Source of the DNA: Methylobacillus methanolivorans
GTDB lineage: Bacteria; Pseudomonadota; Gammaproteobacteria; Burkholderiales; Methylophilaceae
NCBI RefSeq assembly: GCF_020531845.1
Contig: NZ_JAJAVF010000002.1
Span: 903,543-967,542 of the forward strand
Direction of reading: 5' to 3'
Length of the DNA: 64,000 nt
The notes under the pieces are model-generated. The model was not told the origin of the DNA. It was given only the letters and a program-made list of their open reading frames with translations, and did not search any database. The position numbers and the translations under genes are program-made. Below, in pieces: positions 18,036 through 25,167 of this stretch (position 1 is the first letter of the stretch; the number at the start of each line of letters is the position of its first letter).

Positions 18036-19105
18036 GCCTCCCCACCCGTCGCAGGAATACCCAGGTTAGCCACTGCATAAGCAGGCAGGCAAACCCCGGC
18101 CCAATTTCTCACTTGATCAGACTCGGCTTTTATCAATGAACTCGCAGCAATAAACTCATGGCCCAATTGCTGGGCCAGCTCGCGCACTAGGAAAGTACCA
18201 GCACCTGCGCCAATAAATGGTGTGCCTGGCCGAATCAGGTTACGTGACAGATTGCGCAAAGTCGCATGGCGCAGCAAGTCCAGCTGCTGCTGCTTGAATG
18301 CCTGCGCCAGATGGATCCAAGCAGCTCTATCGGCATCACCAGCATCCCATCCCACCATGCGTGCCAGACGCCTGCTGGTCTCTTCCACACTTTTCCCTGC
18401 ACCATCGGCAGTTGCAGCCATGTCTTCCTGCGGGTCAAGCTCCCCTAGCAAACGATAGACATCGGCTGTGGTGGCAAAATGCTCTGCCGCAAGATTGTGC
18501 CATTGCCCGGCGAAAGGCACCCGGGAAGCCAATGCCATGAGTGATGTACGCACCACGCCGGTGTAAACTAACTCTTCTTGCTGCATGCGTTCGGCATCCG
18601 TTGTCCCCAAGTTGGCTGGCTGCGCATCCTGCAACAAGACAAAATCGGCTGTGGTGCTACCAATATCGACAAACAGGCCCTGCTTCAACCTTCGGGCAAC
18701 AAAGGCCGCACTGGCCAGCCAATTGGCTGATGCAATCACATGACTGTGAGCCTGCACCTGCGCCAACGGGACGAAACCATCAGCACCGGCAAAAAACCAT
18801 ACATCTCCACTCAACTTGGCATGTACGCGTGTGGCGATCTGCCATACACCCGTTGGGCGATCAGGGAAAATATCGGCCAGTTCACCCGTCATGGTCACGC
18901 TATGGCGTACACCCTGCGATACATTCAACTGCGCAAGTGCTGCATCCAGCGCCGCATCCAGCTGCTCAAGCCCTTGCCATAATGGGCAAGGCACCTGCAC
19001 TACCTTGACGGCAACACCATCTGCGCGCACTAATGCCGCTTTCAGATTGGCACCACCTATGTCCCAACCAAGATATTGTTGGGCTGACGGGGTTGTTTCA
19101 GTCAT
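18032..19105 (-). CDS. Hydantoinase/oxoprolinase-fold protein, MfnF-like
   Basis: 357 residues with the ASKHA (actin-like ATPase) elements of hydantoinase A/oxoprolinase proteins: GWDIGGANLKAALV at the N-terminus, VDIGSTTADFVLL in the middle (about 152-164) and FIGAGAGTFLVRELAQQLG near residue 310. In methanogens MfnF of this family joins the aminomethylfuran and glutamyl-tyramine halves of methanofuran. The gene order MfnD-like, MfnF-like, pabB, MfnE-like suggests the same coupling step for methylofuran here. It overlaps the upstream ligase gene by 8 bases and pabB by 4. Confidence 0.82.
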   Translation of the reverse strand: MTETTPSAQQYLGWDIGGANLKAALVRADGVAVKVVQVPCPLWQGLEQLDAALDAALAQLNVSQGVRHSVTMTGELADIFPDRPTGVWQIATRVHAKLSGDVWFFAGADGFVPLAQVQAHSHVIASANWLASAAFVARRLKQGLFVDIGSTTADFVLLQDAQPANLGTTDAERMQQEELVYTGVVRTSLMALASRVPFAGQWHNLAAEHFATTADVYRLLGELDPQEDMAATADGAGKSVEETSRRLARMVGWDAGDADRAAWIHLAQAFKQQQLDLLRHATLRNLSRNLIRPGTPFIGAGAGTFLVRELAQQLGHEFIAASSLIKAESDQVRNWAGVCLPAYAVANLGIPATGGEA

Positions 19106-20084
19106 TCAGATTGATTTCAATTCGGTTGCGCTGCAACTCGGCGGGCAGCGTAAAGTCTGTATTATAAAGCAAGTCCAGCAACAGCCGCGCCGGGTTATAG
19201 GCCATTGCCGCTTGCAATCCGGCAAAAGAAGTCGTCAGGCGAGGATTCACCTCCAGCACATGCAATCGACCATCAAGACCAACGATCAGGTCTACCCCGA
19301 CATAACCAAACAATCCAGGAATAGCAGCAGCCACCTGCTGCGCAATCCCGTCAAATTCTTGCCAGTACCCAATCAAGCCATTCACTACTCCACCACAATA
19401 TGCAATCTCGCCTTGATCGAACTCAACCACCTGTTGATTACACGCAAGGAGCCATGATTTTCCGTCGCGACAAAGCATGGTCAGGCTGGCTGCTTGCCCT
19501 TCCACATAAGGCTGGATGACGTAATCCGCTGGCATATCGCTTAACCAGCTCTCTAACGCAGCAACCTCATGGAAATAACGTGCGCCATCACAACTCACGC
19601 CATCGTCAGGCTTAACCACCCAGCCCTGTGTCACTGCAGGGTAAGCAGGTGCACGCGTTGTTTCTACCACGGCCATACCAGCCCGATGCAAGTGCTGGAA
19701 GGTTTGCCACTTGCTGCTGGTCACTTCAACTGCTGATGAAGCACTAGAAAGCAATATTTTTCCAGATGACTCTACTAGTGCCGTCATCTGCAATAACACG
19801 CCAGCACTTTCCGGGGCGACCAACCAGATGAGATCGACCTCTGCCATGAGTGATGTCCACACCTGCCAAGGCATATCGTCACCCTGCAATACATGGCACG
19901 AATCTACATGCCCTGGAGATGGCACACGGTCATCATGTATCGTGAATATCCGTACCCCAGGCATGTGGCGCATGGCATCCAGCATCGCATCACGCATCAG
20001 GACGGCCTCTTTCACCAACATTGGGGGAATAGGCTCACGGTATAATCCCCCTGCCGTCAGGTATTCACACACCAGAATACGCAT
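19098..20084 (-). CDS. ATP-grasp ligase, MfnD-like (tyrosine/tyramine-glutamate ligase)
   Basis: 328 residues. The ATP-grasp fold is shown by the nucleotide-binding stretch QGWVVKPDDGVSCDGARYF (about residues 153-172) and the metal-binding LEVNPRLTTSFAGLQ near residue 274, after GYVGVDLIVGLDGRLHV. In methanogens MfnD ligates tyramine and glutamate in methanofuran synthesis; the methylotroph counterpart has been proposed to attach glutamate to tyrosine. First gene of the five-gene operon. Its start codon is only 37 bases from the divergent HisA-like gene, so the two promoters must be compact or reach into coding sequence. Confidence 0.82.
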   Translation of the reverse strand: MRILVCEYLTAGGLYREPIPPMLVKEAVLMRDAMLDAMRHMPGVRIFTIHDDRVPSPGHVDSCHVLQGDDMPWQVWTSLMAEVDLIWLVAPESAGVLLQMTALVESSGKILLSSASSAVEVTSSKWQTFQHLHRAGMAVVETTRAPAYPAVTQGWVVKPDDGVSCDGARYFHEVAALESWLSDMPADYVIQPYVEGQAASLTMLCRDGKSWLLACNQQVVEFDQGEIAYCGGVVNGLIGYWQEFDGIAQQVAAAIPGLFGYVGVDLIVGLDGRLHVLEVNPRLTTSFAGLQAAMAYNPARLLLDLLYNTDFTLPAELQRNRIEINLND

Positions 20085-20121
20085 AGAAGCCGGTAATCGT
20101 GTCGAGTAAAAAGGAGTATTT

Positions 20122-20826
20122 GTGCAAGTTATACCTGTGGTTGATCTGATGAATGGCGTCGTCGTTCACGCCCGCAAAGGCAATCGTGCACATTACCAGC
20201 CGATTCTATCCAGCTTGTGCCAGGGCAGTACAGTCTCAGACATTGTGGATGCCCTGCTTGGATTATACCCATTCCCTAGCCTCTACATTGCTGATCTGGA
20301 TGCCATACAACAGCGCGGACATCATCGCCCCCTCGTTGGCGCTTTACTGGATGCACACCCGAGCCTGGAAATATGGATTGACGCCGGGACTCACTCAATG
20401 ACAGATATCGAACTCTGGCAACATGAACGCATACGCCCGGTATTAGGGACCGAAAGTATTCCTGACATCAACATTTGGCATCAACTTTCGCTGGCCTGTG
20501 CGAACCGCCATATTCTGTCACTAGACTTTACCTTCGCTGGCTACCAAGGCCCAGAGGAGTTGCTAGAAAATGCTAGCTTATGGCCACAAGAGGTCATCAT
20601 CATGAGCCTGCCACAAGTCGGCAGCAATAATGGCCCGGATATTGATCGATTAAAAGAATTGCGCGCCCGCGCTCCAAATCACCAACTCTATGCTGCTGGC
20701 GGTACTCGCCACCTAGCCGACCTACAGTTGCTGAATCAACTAGGCATAAAAGGCAGCCTTGTTGCCAGTGCCCTGCATCAAGGAGATTTAGATACCGCAA
20801 GCTTGCATTCACTGGGAAGCCTATAA
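20122..20826 (+). CDS. HisA/HisF-like TIM-barrel protein of the C1 cofactor cluster
   Basis: 234 residues resembling HisA: opening QVIPVVDLMNGVVVHA, middle SLYIADLDAIQQRG, and late YAAGGTRHLADLQLLNQLGIKGSLVASALH, which fits the C-terminal phosphate-binding part of the fold. The gene starts with GTG behind an AAGGAG site. No other his genes adjoin it, and it lies between methylofuran genes and fae, so a step in C1-cofactor synthesis is more likely than histidine synthesis. Similar HisA-like genes recur in methylotroph H4MPT islands, to my knowledge without proven function. Confidence 0.8.
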   Translation: MQVIPVVDLMNGVVVHARKGNRAHYQPILSSLCQGSTVSDIVDALLGLYPFPSLYIADLDAIQQRGHHRPLVGALLDAHPSLEIWIDAGTHSMTDIELWQHERIRPVLGTESIPDINIWHQLSLACANRHILSLDFTFAGYQGPEELLENASLWPQEVIIMSLPQVGSNNGPDIDRLKELRARAPNHQLYAAGGTRHLADLQLLNQLGIKGSLVASALHQGDLDTASLHSLGSL

Positions 20827-20829
20827 AAC

Positions 20830-20861
20830 AAAAAGCCCTGATAGCAATATCAGGGCTTTTA
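20830..20861. terminator. Bidirectional terminator between HisA-like gene and fae
   Basis: Hairpin with stem AAAGCCCTGATA and its complement, a short loop and A/T runs on both flanks. It lies between two convergent genes and can end transcripts from both strands. Confidence 0.9.
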
Positions 20862-20911
20862 TCTGGTGTCCGGCATCATGATGGCGATACCGGATCTTCC
20901 AATCTAAATGA

Positions 20912-21448
20912 TTACTTAGCTTGGAATGGGTGAGCAGATTCCTTGTAGCTCTTCAGTACATCAGCTACCTTAGGCTCACGTGCAACAGCGTTCTTGATCG
21001 CTTGCTTAGTTGCTTGGTAGTTCCACTCTTGGATACGCTCATCGATGTCAGCACGGCTGTCGATGAATACACCTACGGAGATGAATACGTCATCAGCTTC
21101 TTCTTGTGGGATGGTGCCATCAGCAACACAATCCATCACAGCCATCGCGATACCGCGTTGTGCTGGGCCAAACATCTGAACAGCTTGCTTACCGTTCTTG
21201 ATAGTTACTTTGTTGAACATCACAGTAGCAGGCTTCACCATCAGGTTAGGAGCCACGATAGCCAACAGGCCGTTTACGCCTTCCTTTTGGTCGGTCAAGG
21301 TACGGCAGAAAGCATCTTCTGCAGCGCTACCGCGTGGTCCAATAATCAGATCGATGTGAGCTACGTTCAGCAGGTCGAGGCCGCTGCCGTCAGGACGATT
21401 GTCAATAACAAGAGCTTCACCTACTAAAACGCGATCAATAACTGCCAT
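20912..21448 (-). CDS. fae: Formaldehyde-activating enzyme
   Basis: 178 residues. Fae condenses formaldehyde with H4MPT to methylene-H4MPT, the entry to the oxidation branch. The diagnostic HIDLIIGPRGSAAEDAF stretch with the conserved catalytic-region histidine, and MFNKVTIKNGKQAVQMFGPAQRGIAMAV, are intact. Compared with the Methylobacterium-type protein as I remember it, there is an insertion of roughly nine residues (around NRPDGSGLDLL) just before that histidine. The start at 21448 (MAVIDRVLVGEA) has a GGAG site; the upstream frame to 21490 has no family similarity. It has its own promoter and terminator. Confidence 0.95.
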   Translation of the reverse strand: MAVIDRVLVGEALVIDNRPDGSGLDLLNVAHIDLIIGPRGSAAEDAFCRTLTDQKEGVNGLLAIVAPNLMVKPATVMFNKVTIKNGKQAVQMFGPAQRGIAMAVMDCVADGTIPQEEADDVFISVGVFIDSRADIDERIQEWNYQATKQAIKNAVAREPKVADVLKSYKESAHPFQAK

Positions 21449-21557
21449 TTCATTCTCCAATATAAAGTTTCCGTAGAAACACGTCGACATTGCTGGGTTA
21501 GCTATGCCATCTAACTGCCTTACGTCTGTTTAACGTCAAGCCTGAAAATTTGCAAAT

Positions 21558-21587
21558 ATTATACATAGTTTATGAAAACTATGTGAA
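21558..21587 (-). promoter_or_regulatory. fae promoter with dyad in the spacer
   Basis: Read on the minus strand, a -35 box TTCACA (21587-21582), an 18-base spacer and a consensus -10 box TATAAT (21563-21558). The inverted repeat ACATAGTTT/AAACTATGT (21563-21571 and 21576-21584, four bases between the arms) fills the spacer and touches both boxes. Transcription would begin about 105 bases before the fae start codon. Such a layout is typical of an operator that controls polymerase access, but no regulator is known from the sequence. Confidence 0.65.
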
Positions 21588-21741
21588 TCCGCACGATAAT
21601 AATTTGCTTCCATACAAATTCAACAACGACCTCCACCCGTCGCATTAGCACAGCTGCAATTCCGACGATGATAGAAAGGTAACGGCGAGTTAGTGTAATA
21701 CTTTAAAAATAAGTTCACACAGGATTGAAAAATAAACAACA
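21588..21741. other. Gene-free region upstream of the fae promoter
   Basis: Part of a 346-base stretch without a gene between hxlB and fae. Beyond the fae promoter and the hxlB terminator I see no open frame with a ribosome site, no tRNA-like fold and no clear repeat in these bases. They may hold upstream regulatory sites for fae. Confidence 0.4.
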
Positions 21742-21774
21742 AAAAACCCGGAGGCCTCAGGCACATCCGGGTTT
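21742..21774 (-). terminator. Terminator of hxlB
   Basis: Ten-base stem AAAACCCGGA and its complement around a GC-containing loop, with T-runs downstream on the minus strand. It lies about 20 bases after the hxlB stop codon and separates hxlB from the fae promoter. Confidence 0.88.
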
Positions 21775-21794
21775 TCATTCACCAAGAGTGAAAA

Positions 21795-22340
21795 TTACTC
21801 GAGGTTCGCATGAATCGCGCGCATACCTTCTTCTGTCAGACCTTTTTGATCTACCAGCTTGGCAATAGTCGCTTCGAGGAACCACAGGGTGGACAACTCG
21901 AAAATAGTACCCATAGGCATACCATGAGTCTTGTCAAATGCATTGGCATCGTTGCCACCAACTGGCACAACCAGATCAGCCAATTCAGCCATTGGGGACT
22001 GAGCCTTCATGGAAATAACGATAATCTTGGCACCTTGGCTCTTTGCCTTCTTAACCAAAGGCATCAGGGTTTCTGTGCTGCCAGAGCCAGAGATCACAAT
22101 GAAAAGATCACCAGCTTGGATACTTGGAGTAACAACTTCACCGACCATGCTAACTTGGTAACCTGCATGCACCAAGCGCATTGCAAAGAAACGGGAAACC
22201 AGCAAGGAACGGCCAGCACCACCGATAAATGTACGGCCGGCTGCATCGACTAGACTCAAAATCTTGTCGTCATAGCCTTCAGCAGTGTTATTGATAACAT
22301 TGGTCAGCTTGCTGACCACGAGCTCTTGATATTTGTTCAT
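21795..22340 (-). CDS. hxlB: 6-phospho-3-hexuloisomerase
   Basis: 181-residue SIS-fold isomerase converting hexulose 6-phosphate to fructose 6-phosphate, second step of the RuMP cycle. The sugar-phosphate binding segments GAGRSLLVSRFFAMRLVHAGY and FIVISGSGSTETLMPLVKKAK and the C-terminal GTIFELSTLWFLEA are characteristic. I start it at 22340 because the AAGGTG site is 7-8 bases upstream; an in-frame ATG at 22349 is too close to that site. The gene lies about 45 bases after a strong terminator that follows hxlA, leaving little room for a separate promoter. Confidence 0.95.
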   Translation of the reverse strand: MNKYQELVVSKLTNVINNTAEGYDDKILSLVDAAGRTFIGGAGRSLLVSRFFAMRLVHAGYQVSMVGEVVTPSIQAGDLFIVISGSGSTETLMPLVKKAKSQGAKIIVISMKAQSPMAELADLVVPVGGNDANAFDKTHGMPMGTIFELSTLWFLEATIAKLVDQKGLTEEGMRAIHANLE

Positions 22341-22387
22341 AGCATTCACCTTAAATAAACGATGATGAAATTCTAAAAGACCATAAC

Positions 22388-22437
22388 AAAAAATCCACCA
22401 ACTTAGCTCTTACGAGCTACGTATGGTGGATTTTTTT
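22388..22437 (-). terminator. Terminator/attenuator between hxlA and hxlB
   Basis: Outer stem of AAAAATCCACCA with its complement, plus an inner stem AGCTC/GAGCT, flanked by A/T runs. It begins 20 bases after the hxlA stop and ends about 45 bases before hxlB. If hxlB is read from the hxlA promoter, this structure sets the ratio of the two messages. Confidence 0.88.
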
Positions 22438-22457
22438 AGCTTAGCTTAAGCGAAAAA

Positions 22458-23087
22458 TTACTTAGCCAGGCCAGTGATTTCAGCAGCAGCAGCAGCTGGG
22501 TCAGCAGCACCGTAGATAGCAGCGCCAGCAACGATGATGGTAGCACCAGCGTCTTTAACTTGTGCAACAGTAGCAGGCTTAACACCACCAGCTACGGAAA
22601 CTTCCAGACCCAGGTTCAGGCCAGTTACAGTTGCCAGGTCAGCAAAAGGAGTTTGACCAGCAGCTTGTTGGTCCAGACCAGTGTGAACGCCGATGATGTG
22701 CGCGCCCAGCTTAGCAACTTCCTTAGTACGAGCAGCCTTGTCACCAACATTGATCAGGTCGATCTGTGCCTTCTTGCCGTACTTGTTAGCAGCGTCGATT
22801 ACGCCTTTGATTGTACCCAGATCAGCTACGCCCAGAACGGTAGTGATATCAGCACCAGCCTTGTAGAAAGGCTCAGCTTCGTAGAAGCCAGCATCCATAG
22901 TCTTCAGGTCAACCAGGATCTTGTTGTTAGGGAACTTTGCGCGCAGAGTTTCCAGCAACTTGATACCGTTGTGCTTGATGCATGGTGTACCGATTTCAAG
23001 AATGTCAACGTGTGGAGCTACCTTTTCAGCCAGCGCAACAGTTGCGTCGAAATCCAGTGAATCTAATGCCATTTGTGTCAATGCCAC
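22458..23087 (-). CDS. hxlA: 3-hexulose-6-phosphate synthase
   Basis: 209-residue TIM-barrel aldolase of the OMP decarboxylase superfamily that condenses formaldehyde with ribulose 5-phosphate, the key formaldehyde-fixing step of the RuMP cycle. The active-site elements are intact: VDILEIGTPCIKHNG, then KILVDLKTMDAG with the metal- and substrate-binding Asp-Lys-Asp pattern, IIGVHTGLDQQ and VAGGVKPATV. Length matches the family. Codon usage is strongly biased (many GCT/GCA alanines), consistent with very high expression. A strong GGAGG ribosome site precedes the start. Confidence 0.96.
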   Translation of the reverse strand: MALTQMALDSLDFDATVALAEKVAPHVDILEIGTPCIKHNGIKLLETLRAKFPNNKILVDLKTMDAGFYEAEPFYKAGADITTVLGVADLGTIKGVIDAANKYGKKAQIDLINVGDKAARTKEVAKLGAHIIGVHTGLDQQAAGQTPFADLATVTGLNLGLEVSVAGGVKPATVAQVKDAGATIIVAGAAIYGAADPAAAAAEITGLAK

Positions 23088-23142
23088 GATACTTCCTCCA
23101 AAAGGGTTACAAATTGAGTACTACTAAAAATCAAAACTACTT

Positions 23143-23171
23143 TTTATACAAAAGCGGAACGGCAATGGTAA
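23143..23171 (-). promoter_or_regulatory. Predicted hxlA promoter
   Basis: On the minus strand, TTACCA (23171-23166), a 17-base spacer and TATAAA (23148-23143), ending about 55 bases before the hxlA start codon. The -35 box sits inside an imperfect inverted repeat GGCAATGGTAATCGCC (plus-strand 23161-23176), a possible operator. Prediction by eye only. Confidence 0.5.
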
Positions 23172-23231
23172 TCGCCAAGCGCGCCGGATGTCAACGCCAA
23201 TGAGGCGCTGGCATCTAGGCGATTGAAACGA

Positions 23232-24182
23232 TTACAGCTTTTCAGCCAATGCCTTTTCCAGCTTGTTCTGGTCAACCACGAAACCACGGATGCCTTCAGC
23301 CAACTTTTCTGTTGCCATCGCATCTTCGTTCTGATCAAAACGGAATTCCTTCTCTGTCAACAGAGCAGGACGTTGCTTGGTTGCACCATTGTCCACCAGT
23401 ACGCGTGGCAGGTTACCTTCGGTAGCCTTCAGCTCTTCCAGCAGGTTAGGAGAAACTGTCAGACGGTCACAACCAGCAAGTGCAGTAATTTCACCAGTGT
23501 TACGGAAGGAAGCGCCCATCACGACGGTCTTGTAACCGTGCTCCTTGTAGTAAGCGTAGATCTTGCGAACAGACAACACGCCTGGATCAGTTTCAGAAGT
23601 GTAGTTTTCACCAGTCTTGGCTTTGTACCAATCGAGGATACGACCAACGAATGGGGAGATCAGGAATACACCAGCTTCAGCACATGCACGTGCTTGAGCG
23701 AAGCTAAACAAGAGTGTCAGGTTGCAGTTGATGCCTTCCTTTTCAAGGATTTCACCAGCCTTGATGCCTTCCCATGTGGAAGCCAGTTTGATCAGCACGC
23801 GGTCCTTGGAAATGCCAGCATCAGCGTACAGCTTGATGAGCTTGCGACCCTTTTGCACCATAGCATCGGTATCAAAGGACAGACGCGCATCCACTTCAGT
23901 GGAAATCTTGCCTGGGATGTGCTTGAGAATCTCTTGGCCAATCAGCACAGCCAGCTTGTCAGCAGCATCTTCGATTTGTTGTGCCTTGTCACCGCTTTGG
24001 GACTTGGCATAAGCAATCGCTTCGTCGATCAGCGGAGCGTATTGTGGCAGTGTGCTTGCCTTCAGCAACAGGGATGGGTTGGTGGTTGCATCGTAGGGCT
24101 TAACGCTCTTGATCGCTTCCACGTCACCGGTGTCAGCCACGATCGTGGTGAATTCCTTAAGTTGATCGAATAAATTAGCCAT
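23232..24182 (-). CDS. tal: Transaldolase
   Basis: 316 residues, the full length of the TalB class. It interconverts sedoheptulose 7-phosphate and glyceraldehyde 3-phosphate with erythrose 4-phosphate and fructose 6-phosphate, regenerating the ribulose monophosphate acceptor. The Schiff-base lysine is in [14 protein letters not shown] (about residue 131), the substrate-binding elements [13 protein letters not shown] and [14 protein letters not shown] are intact, and [20 protein letters not shown] closes the signature. AAGGAGG lies directly before the start. Adjacent to hxlA and hxlB, it forms the assimilation block. Confidence 0.97.
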   Translation of the reverse strand: MANLFDQLKEFTTIVADTGDVEAIKSVKPYDATTNPSLLLKASTLPQYAPLIDEAIAYAKSQSGDKAQQIEDAADKLAVLIGQEILKHIPGKISTEVDARLSFDTDAMVQKGRKLIKLYADAGISKDRVLIKLASTWEGIKAGEILEKEGINCNLTLLFSFAQARACAEAGVFLISPFVGRILDWYKAKTGENYTSETDPGVLSVRKIYAYYKEHGYKTVVMGASFRNTGEITALAGCDRLTVSPNLLEELKATEGNLPRVLVDNGATKQRPALLTEKEFRFDQNEDAMATEKLAEGIRGFVVDQNKLEKALAEKL

Positions 24183-24318
24183 ATTGCTCCTCCTTGAGAA
24201 AATACAGAAATATTACGCTTGAAAATTTGCTTGCCCAGCTTGGAGGCTGTTCAGGCCACGAATAGGCCCGAGACCCCTCCCAGGGAATCGGGCTAGTATA
24301 ACTGAAATTCGGGTATAA

Positions 24319-25167
24319 CTATAGAGCATCACTTTGTGACAAAGTATAGGCCAGCAAGGTGGCCACCGTCAGATCGGCACTGGTTCCCGGGTTAAGCTTT
24401 TGCGCCTTCAGCTCTGCGTCAAACTGCAGCAATGTGCGCTGATACAGCTTGGGGTTTTCATGGGAAAGCAAAGCATGAAGATGCGCAGCAGCCTGACGGC
24501 TGACCTCTTCTGCACGTACTTGATCATATTTCCGCTGGATATGGCTATCTGGAAACTCGCTCAGCAATGTCAGATAAAGCACCGTCGTTGCCCAAGCCGG
24601 ATTTTCCCACTTGTTCAGCGCCTGCGTATAAGACTCAACACCTACGCCAAAAACATCCTCGAAGCCGTGCGCATACTGCCAGGCAATACGGTCACGCTCA
24701 GCAGCAGCCTGCATGGCAACAAGCAAGCTGATCGTGGGTGCCTCATGCACATCATGTACATCAGCATCACCCAAACCTCCGGGAGCAGCACGGGCTATCG
24801 CCTTGAAAGCAAGCGTAGCGTCATCAACATCCAACTCGGCCAATACAAGCTGCAATTTCTCGCGTAGCGAGCCTGTGGCCGTATTGGATAAAGCCGCATG
24901 AATCAAGGGGGCAGACAGCAGAACAATGCCAAGATTGGTATTGCAATCCACCACTTTCCAGGTTGCCTCGACAGAGGCCAATATCCGCTGACCTACCGAT
25001 AAACCAGGCTGCGCAATCACACCAGCCACAGCATCGGCACTATGGATGAACTCCTGCACAACCATGCCATGACCATCGGCAAAAATATGTACATTGCCAG
25101 GCTTAAGGCTGCTCAGTTCCGCCATGCAAGCCACACGAAACGCTTCAGCAATACGTTGATGCATCAT
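24319..25167 (-). CDS. CitG/MdcB-like triphosphoribosyl transferase family protein
   Basis: 282 residues of the triphosphoribosyl-dephospho-CoA synthase family, which forms ribosyl glycosidic bonds. The family motif appears as ELSSLKPGNVHIFADGHGM near residue 17, with NTNLGIVLLSAPLIHAAL (about 76-93) and PGGLGDADVHDVHEAPTISLL in the middle. No citrate lyase or malonate decarboxylase genes are nearby, so the CoA-derived prosthetic group is not the product here. In an H4MPT cluster, the alpha-ribofuranosyl bond of the H4MPT side chain is a reasonable target (inference). It overlaps the RimK-like gene by four bases. Confidence 0.8.
   Translation of the reverse strand: MMHQRIAEAFRVACMAELSSLKPGNVHIFADGHGMVVQEFIHSADAVAGVIAQPGLSVGQRILASVEATWKVVDCNTNLGIVLLSAPLIHAALSNTATGSLREKLQLVLAELDVDDATLAFKAIARAAPGGLGDADVHDVHEAPTISLLVAMQAAAERDRIAWQYAHGFEDVFGVGVESYTQALNKWENPAWATTVLYLTLLSEFPDSHIQRKYDQVRAEEVSRQAAAHLHALLSHENPKLYQRTLLQFDAELKAQKLNPGTSADLTVATLLAYTLSQSDAL

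Noticed and set aside
20122..20826. Ordinary histidine biosynthesis gene hisA
   Set aside because: No other his genes adjoin; the context is entirely C1-cofactor synthesis. Not excluded, but not the best reading.
23223..24173. Plus-strand open frame of 316 codons opposite the transaldolase gene
   Set aside because: It mirrors the transaldolase coding sequence almost exactly and has no family motifs; the minus strand gives a complete, convincing TalB with a good ribosome site.
24238..24297. Intrinsic terminator after the CitG-like gene
   Set aside because: There is a GCCCGA/TCGGGC hairpin, but no T-run follows on the minus strand; at best it is a weak or Rho-assisted site.
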